Source: Aliiruegeria haliotis (GTDB lineage: Bacteria > Pseudomonadota > Alphaproteobacteria > Rhodobacterales > Rhodobacteraceae). From it: 64,000 bases of DNA. The notes under the pieces were generated by a model. That model made no database searches. It was not told the DNA's origin and was given only the letters and a program-made list of their open reading frames with translations. The position numbers and the translations under genes were made by a program. The DNA is taken from the NCBI RefSeq assembly GCF_003003255.1, contig NZ_PVTD01000015.1, positions 1 through 64,000 of the forward strand. The letters are read 5' to 3'. Position 1 is the first letter of the stretch, and each line of letters starts with the position of its first letter. Of the stretch, positions 44,404 to 52,513 are shown piece after piece.

Positions 44404-44497
44404 TCAAATGTCTATCTTTTCGGCGATGCTCAGCTCGTCATCGAGCTCGACACCGAGGTGTCTGACTGTGCTGTCCACCTTGGTGTGCCCAAGCAGG
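44404..44497 (-). pseudogene. Tyrosine-recombinase C-terminal remnant, cut by IS6
   Basis: Read leftward from the IS6 end, the frame gives LLGHTKVDSTVRHLGVELDD and then ELSIAEKIDI and a stop at 44404. This is the last box of a phage-type integrase, with the LLGHTK motif near the catalytic tyrosine position. Everything upstream is missing, presumably removed with the IS6 insertion. Confidence 0.8.
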
Positions 44498-45315
44498 GGT
44501 GCTGTCAGACAAATTCGAACCGGTCTCTACAAGGGCAGGATCGCTGCCCCTTATGCCGCGCAGAGACCGCGCCACTCGGCAAGAGCGGCGGCACGGTTGA
44601 ACTTGAAATTCTGTCGTGAGTAAAGGTGGCGCTCCTGGTTGAAATGATTGTGGACCGAGGCGTGGACGGAAACGAATATCTGCAAACTTCGCATACGACG
44701 GAAGCGCTGCATTGCCCGTTCTCGTCGTCGGAATGGCAGGTGTGAGTTCTCCGCCCTGTTGTTGAGCCAGCGGCCAGTTTCCTGCCGATCAGCCGCGCCG
44801 ACCTCCTTCAACGCCGCTCCGTAGGACCGGAGCTTGTCCGTTACGAAAACATGCGGTCGACCATTGCGCTTCATTGATTTCTTTAGGAATTTCAATGCAG
44901 CCTTCTTGTTCCGCCGCTTCGTCACGAAGCTCTCGAGCACCTCGCCCTCGTGATCGACGGCCCGCCAGAGGTAGTGCCGCTCGCCATTGATCTTCACGAA
45001 AACCTCGTCCAGATGCCACTGCCATTGCGGCCAAGCCCGCATCCGTTCGGCGCGCTTTCGACGGATCTCGGCTGCGAACACCGGGCCGAACCGGTTCCAC
45101 CAGAAACAAACGGATTCGTGGCTGACCTCGATCCCGCGCTCGTGCAGCAGATCTTCGACATTCCGAAGTGACAGAGGGAAGCGAACGTACATCATGACCG
45201 CAAGGCGGATGATCTCCTCGCTCGTCTTGAAATACTTAAACGGGTCGCGTTTCGTCATCCGGAGACGCTACTCAGCCCCCTGCCCCGCCGCAAACCGGTT
45301 TGCTCTGACATGACC
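44498..45315 (-). mobile_element. IS6-family insertion sequence, copy 2 (818 bp)
   Basis: Same end rule as copy 1 (GGTGCTGTCAGA at 44498-44509 and its partner at 45304-45315) and the same length. The flanks CAAGCAGG and TCTGCCTT are not a target duplication. It is in the same orientation as copy 1, so the two enclose a 23-kb segment. Its left end cuts an integrase remnant. Confidence 0.85.
44551..45258 (-). CDS. IS6-family transposase, copy 2
   Basis: 235 residues with the same helix-turn-helix and DDE layout as copy 1: WHLDEVFVKI, HVFVTDKLRSYG and NNRAENSHLPFRRRER. No stop codons. The roughly one-fifth difference from copy 1 indicates separate arrivals rather than a recent duplication. Confidence 0.95.
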   Translation of the reverse strand: MTKRDPFKYFKTSEEIIRLAVMMYVRFPLSLRNVEDLLHERGIEVSHESVCFWWNRFGPVFAAEIRRKRAERMRAWPQWQWHLDEVFVKINGERHYLWRAVDHEGEVLESFVTKRRNKKAALKFLKKSMKRNGRPHVFVTDKLRSYGAALKEVGAADRQETGRWLNNRAENSHLPFRRRERAMQRFRRMRSLQIFVSVHASVHNHFNQERHLYSRQNFKFNRAAALAEWRGLCAA

Positions 45316-45442
45316 TCTGCCTTTGTTAGTTCTTGCCCTTGTGTCAACGAATCCTGAGGTGGAACGTGCGTAAGAGCGATTGCTCAAAGGATTTGCGCGA
45401 AGGAAGGCATTTCGGATGAACGGATTGCAAAGCCATAGACTT

Positions 45443-45457
45443 CTGACATTCTGTCAG
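45443..45457. promoter_or_regulatory. Candidate TetR operator 1
   Basis: CTGACATTCTGTCAG, a 15-base palindrome of the form CTGAC-N5-GTCAG, centred 20 bases before an identical half-site pair. Confidence 0.75.
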
Positions 45458-45462
45458 TTGTA

Positions 45463-45477
45463 CTGACGCCATGTCAG
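45463..45477. promoter_or_regulatory. Candidate TetR operator 2, over the start codon
   Basis: CTGACGCCATGTCAG has the same CTGAC-N5-GTCAG pattern. Its centre falls on the TetR start codon (45471-45473), exactly two helical turns from operator 1, which fits autorepression by two dimers. Confidence 0.75.
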
Positions 45478-46136
45478 AAATGCAGATCGCCGATTCTACT
45501 AACCCAACGGTTAGACCCATGCCGCCAAGCAAGGCTGCGATGACGCGGTCTGCCATTCTTGATGCCGGGTCCGATTTCCTAAGGACACGTCCGTTTCGCG
45601 ATCTCACCGTCGGCCTTCTCATGGCCGGTACGGAGTACAGCCGCCCAACATTCTATCTCTATTTCAACGATCTCCATGGACTGATGGAGACTCTCCTGGG
45701 CGAGGTGAAGGGCGAAATCGTAGACGGTGCCCGAGCTTGGCTTTCCAATGAGGGCAATGCGATTTCCGGACTTCAGCAGAGTCTCGCGGCACTGGTCGAA
45801 GTTGCCCATGAGCACGGCACAATCCTCAAGGCGGTCGCGGATGCAGCGCCCAGCGATGCGCGGCTCGAACGTGTCTGGGATACATTCCTCGCATCCTTCG
45901 ATGAAGTTGTTTCGGCCCGTATCGCACAGGACCAGGCGGCTGGTCTCACCCCAGAATTCGATCCGCTTCCGGTAGCTCGTGCCCTGAACAGAATGGACGC
46001 CGGCGTCCTCATTCAGGCGTTTGGTTCTGTCGAGAAGGCCGAGAAAGACAAGGTGCTTTCGGCGATCATGCGGATTTGGCTCTCGACGCTTTATCCGTTT
46101 GACGCGACAGCGTCGCTTGAACGGATCGGGGACTAA
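45471..46136 (+). CDS. TetR-family regulator
   Basis: 221 residues. The N-terminal domain (about 22-70) has AMTRSAILDAGSDFLRTRPF and the recognition helix YSRPTFYLYFNDLHGLMETL. The C-terminal domain resembles TetR_C proteins acting on lipid or hydrophobic ligands. Two operators lie at its start. It is followed, 64 bases later, by the DUF1254 gene, which is its probable target. Confidence 0.9.
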   Translation: MSEMQIADSTNPTVRPMPPSKAAMTRSAILDAGSDFLRTRPFRDLTVGLLMAGTEYSRPTFYLYFNDLHGLMETLLGEVKGEIVDGARAWLSNEGNAISGLQQSLAALVEVAHEHGTILKAVADAAPSDARLERVWDTFLASFDEVVSARIAQDQAAGLTPEFDPLPVARALNRMDAGVLIQAFGSVEKAEKDKVLSAIMRIWLSTLYPFDATASLERIGD

Positions 46137-46200
46137 GCATCCCCCAATGGCAAAAGAGGAAGCTTGGTATCAAGCCAATCAACGAAAGGGAGGAATACAA

Positions 46201-47760
46201 ATGGCGTTTGCAAGATCACTGGCCGCTGCGGCCGGTTTTGCCACTATCACGGGGGGGCTCTGGGTCGCGCCACTGACGGCGCAGGAAGTGCCAACCATGG
46301 AGATGACGACAGAAATCCCAGAGGGTGTGACAACACCCGACAACCTGCAGACGCGGGTGGGCGAATTGAATTTCTTCGACGGTGTGCCCGATGTGGAGTC
46401 TGCGCAGAAGATTTACAACCTGCTGGACTTTACCCACGCCTATCAGGCCGTGCTCGACGGCACCAAGATCGCCTCGATGCAGGCGATGCGAAACGGCATT
46501 CTGGAATTCGGCCCTGCCAACACCACGGCGATCCTGTTCGAAGGGCTGATGGATTCCAAGGCGCTGTTCCTGACAGCGAACACCACCAGCGTCTACATGA
46601 CGGCGTGGCTGGAGATGGGCGACGAGCCCATGGTGATCGAGACGCCGCCGAATGTGCTCGGCTTTCTCAACGATGCGTGGTTCCGCTATGTCGTCGATTT
46701 CGGCAACCTCGGGCCGGATGAAGGACAAGGCGGAAAGTTCCTGATCCTGCCCCCCGGCTACGAGGGCGACGTGCCAGAGGGATATCACGTTGCCCAGTCG
46801 AACACCTATGGCAACTGGGTGCTGTGGCGCGGCTATCAGGAAAACGGGACAACCGAAAAGGCGGTCTCGCAGACGAAAGAAATGTTCAAGATGTATCCGC
46901 TGTCGCAGGCGGATAATCCCCCGGAGATGAACTTCGTCAACGTTTCTGGCGAGTTGTTCAACACGATCCACCGGATGGACACCGAGATCTTCGAAGAGAT
47001 CAACGCAGTTATCCAGCGCGAGCCGCTAATCGGCGAGCGGCCCGAACTGCTGGGCCACCTTGCCGCCATCGGGATCAAGAAAGGGGAAGAGTTCGCACCG
47101 GATTCCCGTATGCAGCCGATCCTCGAAGCGGCAGCCGCCGCCGGTGCGGTGACGGTCAAGACACTGATCTCCAAGCCGCGCGACGAACGCTTCTACTGGT
47201 ACCCGGGCGAAAGCTATTGGCAGACGGCTTTTCCGGGAGGCGCCTATACCTGGGAACTGGACGGTGTGACGCTGCACGACATCCGCGCGGCCTTCCACTT
47301 CTATGCCACCGGCATCACCCCGGCGATGGCCCTGAAGAAGGTCGGCAAGGGCTCGCAATATGCCTTTACCTACCGCGACTCGAACGGCAACCCGCTGGAT
47401 GGCGCAAAGACCTACCGCGTCCACGTTCCGGCGGATGTGCCGGCCAAGGACTTCTGGTCCTTCACGCTTTATGACAACCAGACCCGTTCGATGCTGCAGA
47501 CCGACGCCCAGTTCCCGGCGATCGGCAGCAACGATACCGGTCTCGCACAGAACGAGGACGGCTCCTACGACATCTACTTCGCGCCGGAAGCACCCGAGGG
47601 CAAGGAGAGCAACTGGGTCCAAACGGTGCCCGGCAAGGGCTGGAACACAATCTTCCGGCTCTACGGCCCGCTGGAGCCGTGGTTCGAGCAGACGTGGCGT
47701 CCGGGTGACATCGAGCTGATCAGCTTTGCGTCAACCGGTGAAGAATGCTCTTGCGAGTAG
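46201..47760 (+). CDS. Secreted DUF1254/DUF1214 protein
   Basis: 519 residues from the ATG at 46201, with AAAGGGAGGA upstream and a signal peptide (about 1-28, ending PLTAQE). The DUF1254 domain (about 70-200) contains TPNNTTAILFEG-like ANTTAILFEGLMDSKALFL, and the DUF1214 domain (about 390-510) has FWSFTLYDNQTRSMLQT and YDIYFAPEAPEGKESNW. The function of this widespread family is unknown. It lies downstream of the TetR gene and is probably under its control. Confidence 0.88.
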   Translation: MAFARSLAAAAGFATITGGLWVAPLTAQEVPTMEMTTEIPEGVTTPDNLQTRVGELNFFDGVPDVESAQKIYNLLDFTHAYQAVLDGTKIASMQAMRNGILEFGPANTTAILFEGLMDSKALFLTANTTSVYMTAWLEMGDEPMVIETPPNVLGFLNDAWFRYVVDFGNLGPDEGQGGKFLILPPGYEGDVPEGYHVAQSNTYGNWVLWRGYQENGTTEKAVSQTKEMFKMYPLSQADNPPEMNFVNVSGELFNTIHRMDTEIFEEINAVIQREPLIGERPELLGHLAAIGIKKGEEFAPDSRMQPILEAAAAAGAVTVKTLISKPRDERFYWYPGESYWQTAFPGGAYTWELDGVTLHDIRAAFHFYATGITPAMALKKVGKGSQYAFTYRDSNGNPLDGAKTYRVHVPADVPAKDFWSFTLYDNQTRSMLQTDAQFPAIGSNDTGLAQNEDGSYDIYFAPEAPEGKESNWVQTVPGKGWNTIFRLYGPLEPWFEQTWRPGDIELISFASTGEECSCE

Positions 47761-48267
47761 TCAGTACCTGACCTTCGCGCACATTGGCTTGGGCGGTGTC
47801 TCAATGGCGGCGCCCAAGCTTGGTTTACCTGAATGCGGGCATCCGAGCATGAGCATCAAATGGCGCAAGGTCGGCAAAGCTGCCTCTGGCGCGATCCGCA
47901 GCATTTGGAACTATGGGCTCGTCGCTGGCGTTCGCTGCGTCTGGGACCAAGGTCCGCCGTCGGGATAGGCGTGCCAACGAACTCATGCCGCATCCGCGAA
48001 ATCAACAAGTGGCCCCAACGGCAGCACTGCGCAGGAGGCGGTCGGTCGGTGTGGATGAATGGACCGGCGGCTTTGCCGACTATGGGGACATCTGACGAAA
48101 AGGCTCAGATGTCCGCTGTGCGCGAAGCGTGTCGGTAAGAAGTTGAGCAACGTCATGGCCCGAAAGTTACCCCCGTGGTATTTTTCCACCGCTCATTTCG
48201 CCCGGCCGTTCTTCGTTGCGGTGGGGGCGGCAATTGTTCGGTAGGCAGTCGTGCGAGGAGTTGGATT
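47761..48267. other. 507-base gene-free stretch
   Basis: Nothing gene-like is evident; several short frames carry no recognisable motif. Some segments look like decayed coding sequence. Confidence 0.35.
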
Positions 48268-49212
48268 ATGTCGTTTCTATCTACATCCGCCGTTGCGATT
48301 ACATTCTTCCTTTTCCTTGGATCGCAAGTCTCAGGCCTTGAGGAACTCCCGTTCGACCATTTGGTTGTGGAGGCACGGATCGAGAAGCCGTCCAACTTGT
48401 TGTCCTACGGTCATGGTGCTCTTTGGGCCGTGTCCCGTTTTGAAATAGTCAGGATTGATCCAATAAACTTGCGCGAAGTGCGCCCAATAGTCGGGACAAT
48501 GACTTCATATCCGGCTTTCGGGATTGGCGAAGGAGCCGCCTGGGTCGCGCAGGTCAAGGATGGGACGCTCTACAAGCTGGATGGCAGGTCCGGCGACCTG
48601 CTTCTCTCGGTCCGGGTTAATGCGTCCTACGCGCAAAGCGGTCTTGCCTTCGGCGACAACGCTGTCTGGTTGCTGACACTGGGAGACAATCAGGCGTTGG
48701 CGAGGGTTCTTTCTGCTTTTGACGTCGAAACCGGCAACGTGCGTAGCCGTCTTGATCTTCCAGCGCAGGGTTTCGGCGTCTCATATGCCAACGGCAACGT
48801 GTGGGTGACATCCCAGTCGGGAAATGAATTGTACCGTGTAGACCCCGCCGCCAACGCTATCCTTTCCACGATCCCGCTTCGCGACCGGCCCGGCCCCGTT
48901 GCCGTGGGCGGCGATAGTGTTTGGGTTCTCAATCTCGGCGACGGCACGGTTCAGAGAGTTGACGCAACAACGGGTGTTGTCACTGCAACGATAGAAACTC
49001 CCCTTCCGCGAGCAGACAGCCATATTGCGTTCGGAGGTGGGTATCTGTGGATCACACCCGACAAAAAATCGCCCCTGATACAGATCGATCCAAACACCAA
49101 TGAGGTTCTTCGGAGCTACCACGGCGCATTTCCAACTGGCTTGGATTTTGGTGATGGCGCGATTTGGGTGAGCGAACGGAACCACATTTTGCGCCTTGTG
49201 CCACCGGAGTAG
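48268..49212 (+). CDS. Secreted beta-propeller protein (YncE/Vgb-like repeats)
   Basis: 314 residues from the ATG at 48268, which has GAGGAG upstream; a longer frame to 48175 adds no domain. An N-terminal signal peptide ends near GLEEL. About six repeats follow with the pattern GALWAVSR, GAAWVAQVKDGTLYKLDG, NAVWLLTL, NVWVTSQSGNELYRVDP, DSVWVLNLGDGTVQRVD and GYLWITPDKKSPLIQID, typical of a lactonase-like propeller used for binding. No catalytic residues are apparent. Confidence 0.85.
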   Translation: MSFLSTSAVAITFFLFLGSQVSGLEELPFDHLVVEARIEKPSNLLSYGHGALWAVSRFEIVRIDPINLREVRPIVGTMTSYPAFGIGEGAAWVAQVKDGTLYKLDGRSGDLLLSVRVNASYAQSGLAFGDNAVWLLTLGDNQALARVLSAFDVETGNVRSRLDLPAQGFGVSYANGNVWVTSQSGNELYRVDPAANAILSTIPLRDRPGPVAVGGDSVWVLNLGDGTVQRVDATTGVVTATIETPLPRADSHIAFGGGYLWITPDKKSPLIQIDPNTNEVLRSYHGAFPTGLDFGDGAIWVSERNHILRLVPPE

Positions 49213-49283
49213 ACCCCCTGCCCAACCGCAGTCTCAAGATCCCGTTCATGCTCGCGGATCCGTGGCAGATCTCAATTGGCTTG

Positions 49284-49985
49284 TTAGTTGCTGGTGCTCA
49301 GCCCGCAATCGGTAGCGGCCTTTGGGGATGTCCAACCCCTCCTGATTGCGTCGGCTCTTTCCTTGATCTTTGGATGGCTACCGCCGTCATGGTCAATCAG
49401 GTTTCGGGATACTGACAGGGCATCATTGAGCGAAACGCCCAACACACGAAGACCTGCACCCGCAAACGCATCCGCTTCCAATTCTGCCCACGGCCCGCAG
49501 ACTTGGTCCAGATGGTCGCAATGGTGGTGTCCAAGTTCATGGAGTATCGCAAAGGCCGCTCCGGGTTTGCCGAATTGGCTATCGATGTTCCTGTCAAAAA
49601 GAACGACCCTCCGGCCTTCGCACGCACCCGCCATAGCATTGTGCCCAATGTTCACCAGCATCGGGACCACGTCGCAATCTTCGGCTTCGATCTCCAGTGC
49701 CTCACATGCAGTCCGAATGAGTTGCCGGTATCTTCTTGGTGCAGGTTGTACTTCGAAGAAATCTGTTCTGTAGAACACCACAAGCTTGCCATCTGGCGTT
49801 TCGAAACACTGGTTGATCACACCCGCGCCTCCGCTCGGATCTTGAACACATGGCGCGGAATAGTTCGGTGTTTGCCGGGTCTCGATTTCTTGTCCGATGA
49901 CCTTGCCATCGAGAGTTGAAGTTAAGTCAACTAGAGAGACAACTGATGCGGAGGCCAGCAACCGACCAAATCTGCAGATGCTCAT
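49284..49985 (-). CDS. Secreted zinc metallopeptidase-like protein (HExxH)
   Basis: 233 residues from the ATG at 49985 with AAGGAGGAG upstream. A probable signal peptide occupies about 1-25. The zinc motif is AFAILHELGHHHCDHLD (HELGH), and the third ligand is probably in AELEADAFAG, as in M48-like or gluzincin families. LVVFYRTDFFEV and DHDGGSHPKIKERADAI (a common M48 tail) support this. Its ATG overlaps the stop of a 40-residue secreted peptide gene, so the two are translated together. Confidence 0.82.
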   Translation of the reverse strand: MSICRFGRLLASASVVSLVDLTSTLDGKVIGQEIETRQTPNYSAPCVQDPSGGAGVINQCFETPDGKLVVFYRTDFFEVQPAPRRYRQLIRTACEALEIEAEDCDVVPMLVNIGHNAMAGACEGRRVVLFDRNIDSQFGKPGAAFAILHELGHHHCDHLDQVCGPWAELEADAFAGAGLRVLGVSLNDALSVSRNLIDHDGGSHPKIKERADAIRRGWTSPKAATDCGLSTSN

Positions 49986-50104
49986 CGTTGCTCCTCCTTC
50001 AACCAAAGCCCTCCCAACCTGGCCGTATCCCCTTCATCGGAAGCAACCGTCGCCGAGACGAAAAGAGAGATCGTCAAAACAATGGTTTCTAGGGCACGCC
50101 ACAT
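49982..50104 (-). CDS. 40-residue secreted peptide coupled to the metallopeptidase
   Basis: AAGGAGGAGGAG precedes the ATG at 50104. The product starts MWRALETIVLTISLF, a good signal peptide ending near SATVAS, followed by about 18 residues (DEGDTARLGGLWLKEEQR). The stop TGA shares bases with the ATG of the metallopeptidase (ATGA, 49982-49985). It may be a propeptide-like inhibitor, a secreted signal or simply a leader for coupling; none can be decided. Confidence 0.6.
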   Translation of the reverse strand: MWRALETIVLTISLFVSATVASDEGDTARLGGLWLKEEQR

Positions 50105-50464
50105 CTCCTCCTCCTTTCTCTACGTCGAAGATTGTCGATGCGGGGCCAAGGTTACCGAGATTGCATATCGGTCGCCATGACATCGCTCAACGCGAGTTCC
50201 CCACATTCGCGAAACCGGACCTTGCCCAAATCAGGATCAACGACCGCTTTGCGCAATTAGCGGACGTCATGTCGTCTCTGGATTGCCCCGACGCGGGGAC
50301 ATATCCCGAAAGTCGAGTTTGCCGACGGTTCGGTCATCTGAGCGTTTTGATCGGATGTCGGCTATGAAGTCCAATTGAAGGTGGGTCGCTTGAGGCGCGT
50401 CAAGGCAGGATTGCCCGACGTGGTGTAACATTTTGGCGTTCACGACAGCTATGCGGAGGCCACA
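50105..50464. other. Gene-free stretch with dispersed intergenic repeat
   Basis: Contains a degenerate repeat (TTGCCCAAATCAGGATCAAC, then GACCGCTTTGCGCA, 50222-50255), similar to one at about 51673-51703. A plus-strand gene begins at 50465. Confidence 0.4.
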
Positions 50465-50845
50465 ATGAGACAGTTATTCAAGATTGTAGCGTTGAGCGCG
50501 TCTACGATCCTGTTGGCAACGGCGACGTTTGCTACCGGAGGAGGATATTCGGAAGTCACGGATAAGGCGTCTTTCGAGGAGAAATTTGTTGGTGTGAAGA
50601 TCATGGACCCAGAGGACGACGCGAACTATTTCGTTGTTCGAGATGACGGGTCAATCGAAGGTGTCTGGAACGGCAAGGAACTAAAGGGCGAATGGCGTTG
50701 GGAAGACACCTACTTCTGCCGTTCGCTATCTGCACCGCGACCAGCCCCCGAAGATTGCCAATCTTGGTCGATCTCAGAGGGAAAGGCCCGTCTGGTTCGC
50801 AATCGCGGTGACGGCGACGAAACCATCTACGCGCTCGGCAAGTGA
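50465..50845 (+). CDS. Small secreted protein of unknown function
   Basis: 126 residues with a signal peptide (about 1-23, ending TFATGG). The mature domain (about 30-125) is beta-rich with two cysteines (TYFCRS and PEDCQSW) and the segment YFVVRDDGSIEGVWNGKELK, which recalls small secreted DUF995-like or calycin-like proteins. I cannot assign it. No obvious operon partner. Confidence 0.7.
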   Translation: MRQLFKIVALSASTILLATATFATGGGYSEVTDKASFEEKFVGVKIMDPEDDANYFVVRDDGSIEGVWNGKELKGEWRWEDTYFCRSLSAPRPAPEDCQSWSISEGKARLVRNRGDGDETIYALGK

Positions 50846-51143
50846 CGAGAAGGCCAGACATTGTCCGCAATCTGCCCAACGGCCGGACCGCGCAGATTGC
50901 GGTCTGTTAAAGCGGGCGAATGGACCGTCTGGTTTGCCGACGTTGCGGTCATCTGACTAGATTGCTCGAGCGTCGGGTCCGAACGGACACTGACGAGCAC
51001 TGCGGCCGAAAAACGACCGTGTCGTGGATACCGACCGCTGATCGCTTCGCATAAACGCTCACGGCAAAGACATGCAACGCGTCCGCGTCGCTCAGTGCAT
51101 TTGCGCGGCAATCAACCTAGCCATTGCAAGCCACACTCCGCGT

Positions 51144-51551
51144 CTACTTCTGGATCGATTTTAGATAGTAGACGAGCGACAGGATGCGTCCGCTGGCAAC
51201 CATTCCAGCCGTCTCTCCGCGCTGGCTGGTCGCCGAAGATTGAAAACGCTCACCCCAGATGGGCATCGCACTTCCGTGTGCCCGCACTCCATCACGGCCA
51301 TCAATCGTCGTCAGAACCGCTTCGTAAGGGAAGTCGCCGTCATTTCCTTGCGACAGCTCCAACAGACTTGGGGTGGAAATACTCAGGAGGTCCGCAAGGG
51401 GACCGTCGCCCAATGCACTCTCGCCATGACAACCGGCGCAAGCGACAAGATACTCCTGCTTGCCAAGCTCAACCACTCGCTCTTGTGCAAGCACCACCGC
51501 CGGTACGAGCAAAGTGCAAAGCCCTGCGATGAAAGAAATCAGTTTGTTCAT
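51144..51551 (-). CDS. Secreted c-type cytochrome, single haem
   Basis: 135 residues from the ATG at 51551, with GGAAGGAG upstream and a signal peptide of about 21 residues. The haem site is CAGCH in YLVACAGCHGESALGDGPLA, and a distal ligand methionine may be in GSAMPIWGERF. It is a small class I cytochrome c. No oxidase or dehydrogenase partner is in the window. Confidence 0.9.
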   Translation of the reverse strand: MNKLISFIAGLCTLLVPAVVLAQERVVELGKQEYLVACAGCHGESALGDGPLADLLSISTPSLLELSQGNDGDFPYEAVLTTIDGRDGVRAHGSAMPIWGERFQSSATSQRGETAGMVASGRILSLVYYLKSIQK

Positions 51552-52023
51552 GTTCAACTCCTTCCAAACTGAAACAGGTAGTGGAATTATCGCACTAGAA
51601 AGACGGAACTGTCGCTGAGCTATATCAAGCCAAAGTTGCCGTCGAACTGGCTGGCCTTCACCAAAACGGACATTGCCCAAGTAAACGCCAACGACCGCAA
51701 AGCGCAGACAGCTGCCACCAACGGAAGGGCTATGCACGGCTACGGGGCCCGTACAGCCGTCGCTGGCCGAACAGAGGTGATGCGACATCGACAAATGTCT
51801 GCAATCGGAACTCCTCGCCTACTCAAAACGATTCGATGTAGTTCGCAGTTGAGTCCGATTCCGGCCGTGGTCCGGCGCGTGGAGAGCTGACTGGCGGTGT
51901 GTGCTGCGAATGCCACAGTGCAAGACCGTTGCAGATGCTTCCACAGTGCTTCCACGAGAATACCAACGCAGGAGCGCGGAACCGTTCTAGAAACACTATA
52001 TAGCTGATTTTAGGTATTTTTCT
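51552..52023. other. 472-base gene-free stretch before the island
   Basis: Includes the second well-preserved copy of the intergenic repeat (about 51670-51705). No gene recognised. It ends at the tRNA-Met fragment, so this is the chromosomal flank of the island. Confidence 0.4.
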
Positions 52024-52072
52024 TGGTTGCGGGGGTAGGATTTGAACCTACGACCTTCAGGTTATGAGCCGA
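52024..52072 (-). other. 3' half of a tRNA-Met gene, likely attachment site of the island
   Basis: On the minus strand the sequence runs from a CAT anticodon (52064-52066) through a variable arm and T-loop GGTTCAAATCC to CCCCCGCAACCA at 52024. The 5' half does not follow in the adjoining DNA. Such a fragment arises when a tyrosine integrase inserts an element into a tRNA gene: the fragment stays at the far end from the restored tRNA. The element should therefore extend rightward from 52073. Confidence 0.8.
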
Positions 52073-52270
52073 TAATACAACGATTCCAATACGTTAGTGA
52101 AATCAGGCGCTTAGCTGGTAAGCCTTTGATTTCGCAAATTTCCTTTCCCGGCGCTGGGCGGCGTTGGACGATTTCCGGGTGCACCGGACGGAGAAAAACG
52201 GCGTATGCGGGTTGATGTGGCGTTGAGTTGACCATGGCAAGATGGCGATCAATGCAATCAGTTCGGCCAA

Positions 52271-52513
52271 ATGTTGCGTCGTTTATTGGGGGATGCGGTC
52301 ACACTTTGCAGTTGTGGCCATTCCTGCGACGAGAGCGCCTTCAAAGCGATGGCCTGGAGGCCGAAACGTGGAGAATTTTCGGATCAAGAGACGTTCCGTT
52401 TCGCCGGTGAAACAAACCCTGACGAAATGGCCGAATTTCCGGAGGGATCGAATGCTCCCTTGCACATCTTCAGATCGGAACGCATGATCAGCCCGAAGAG
52501 GCGAGACTGTTGA
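52271..52513 (+). CDS. Possible small protein coupled to the winged-helix gene
   Basis: 80 residues, with three cysteines close together (CSCGHSC) near residue 13-19. The frame ends with TGA at 52511-52513, which overlaps the TTG start of the next gene (TTGA), an arrangement typical of coupled genes. No ribosome site is clear and no family is recognised. It might be part of the defence operon or only a chance frame. Confidence 0.4.
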   Translation: MLRRLLGDAVTLCSCGHSCDESAFKAMAWRPKRGEFSDQETFRFAGETNPDEMAEFPEGSNAPLHIFRSERMISPKRRDC

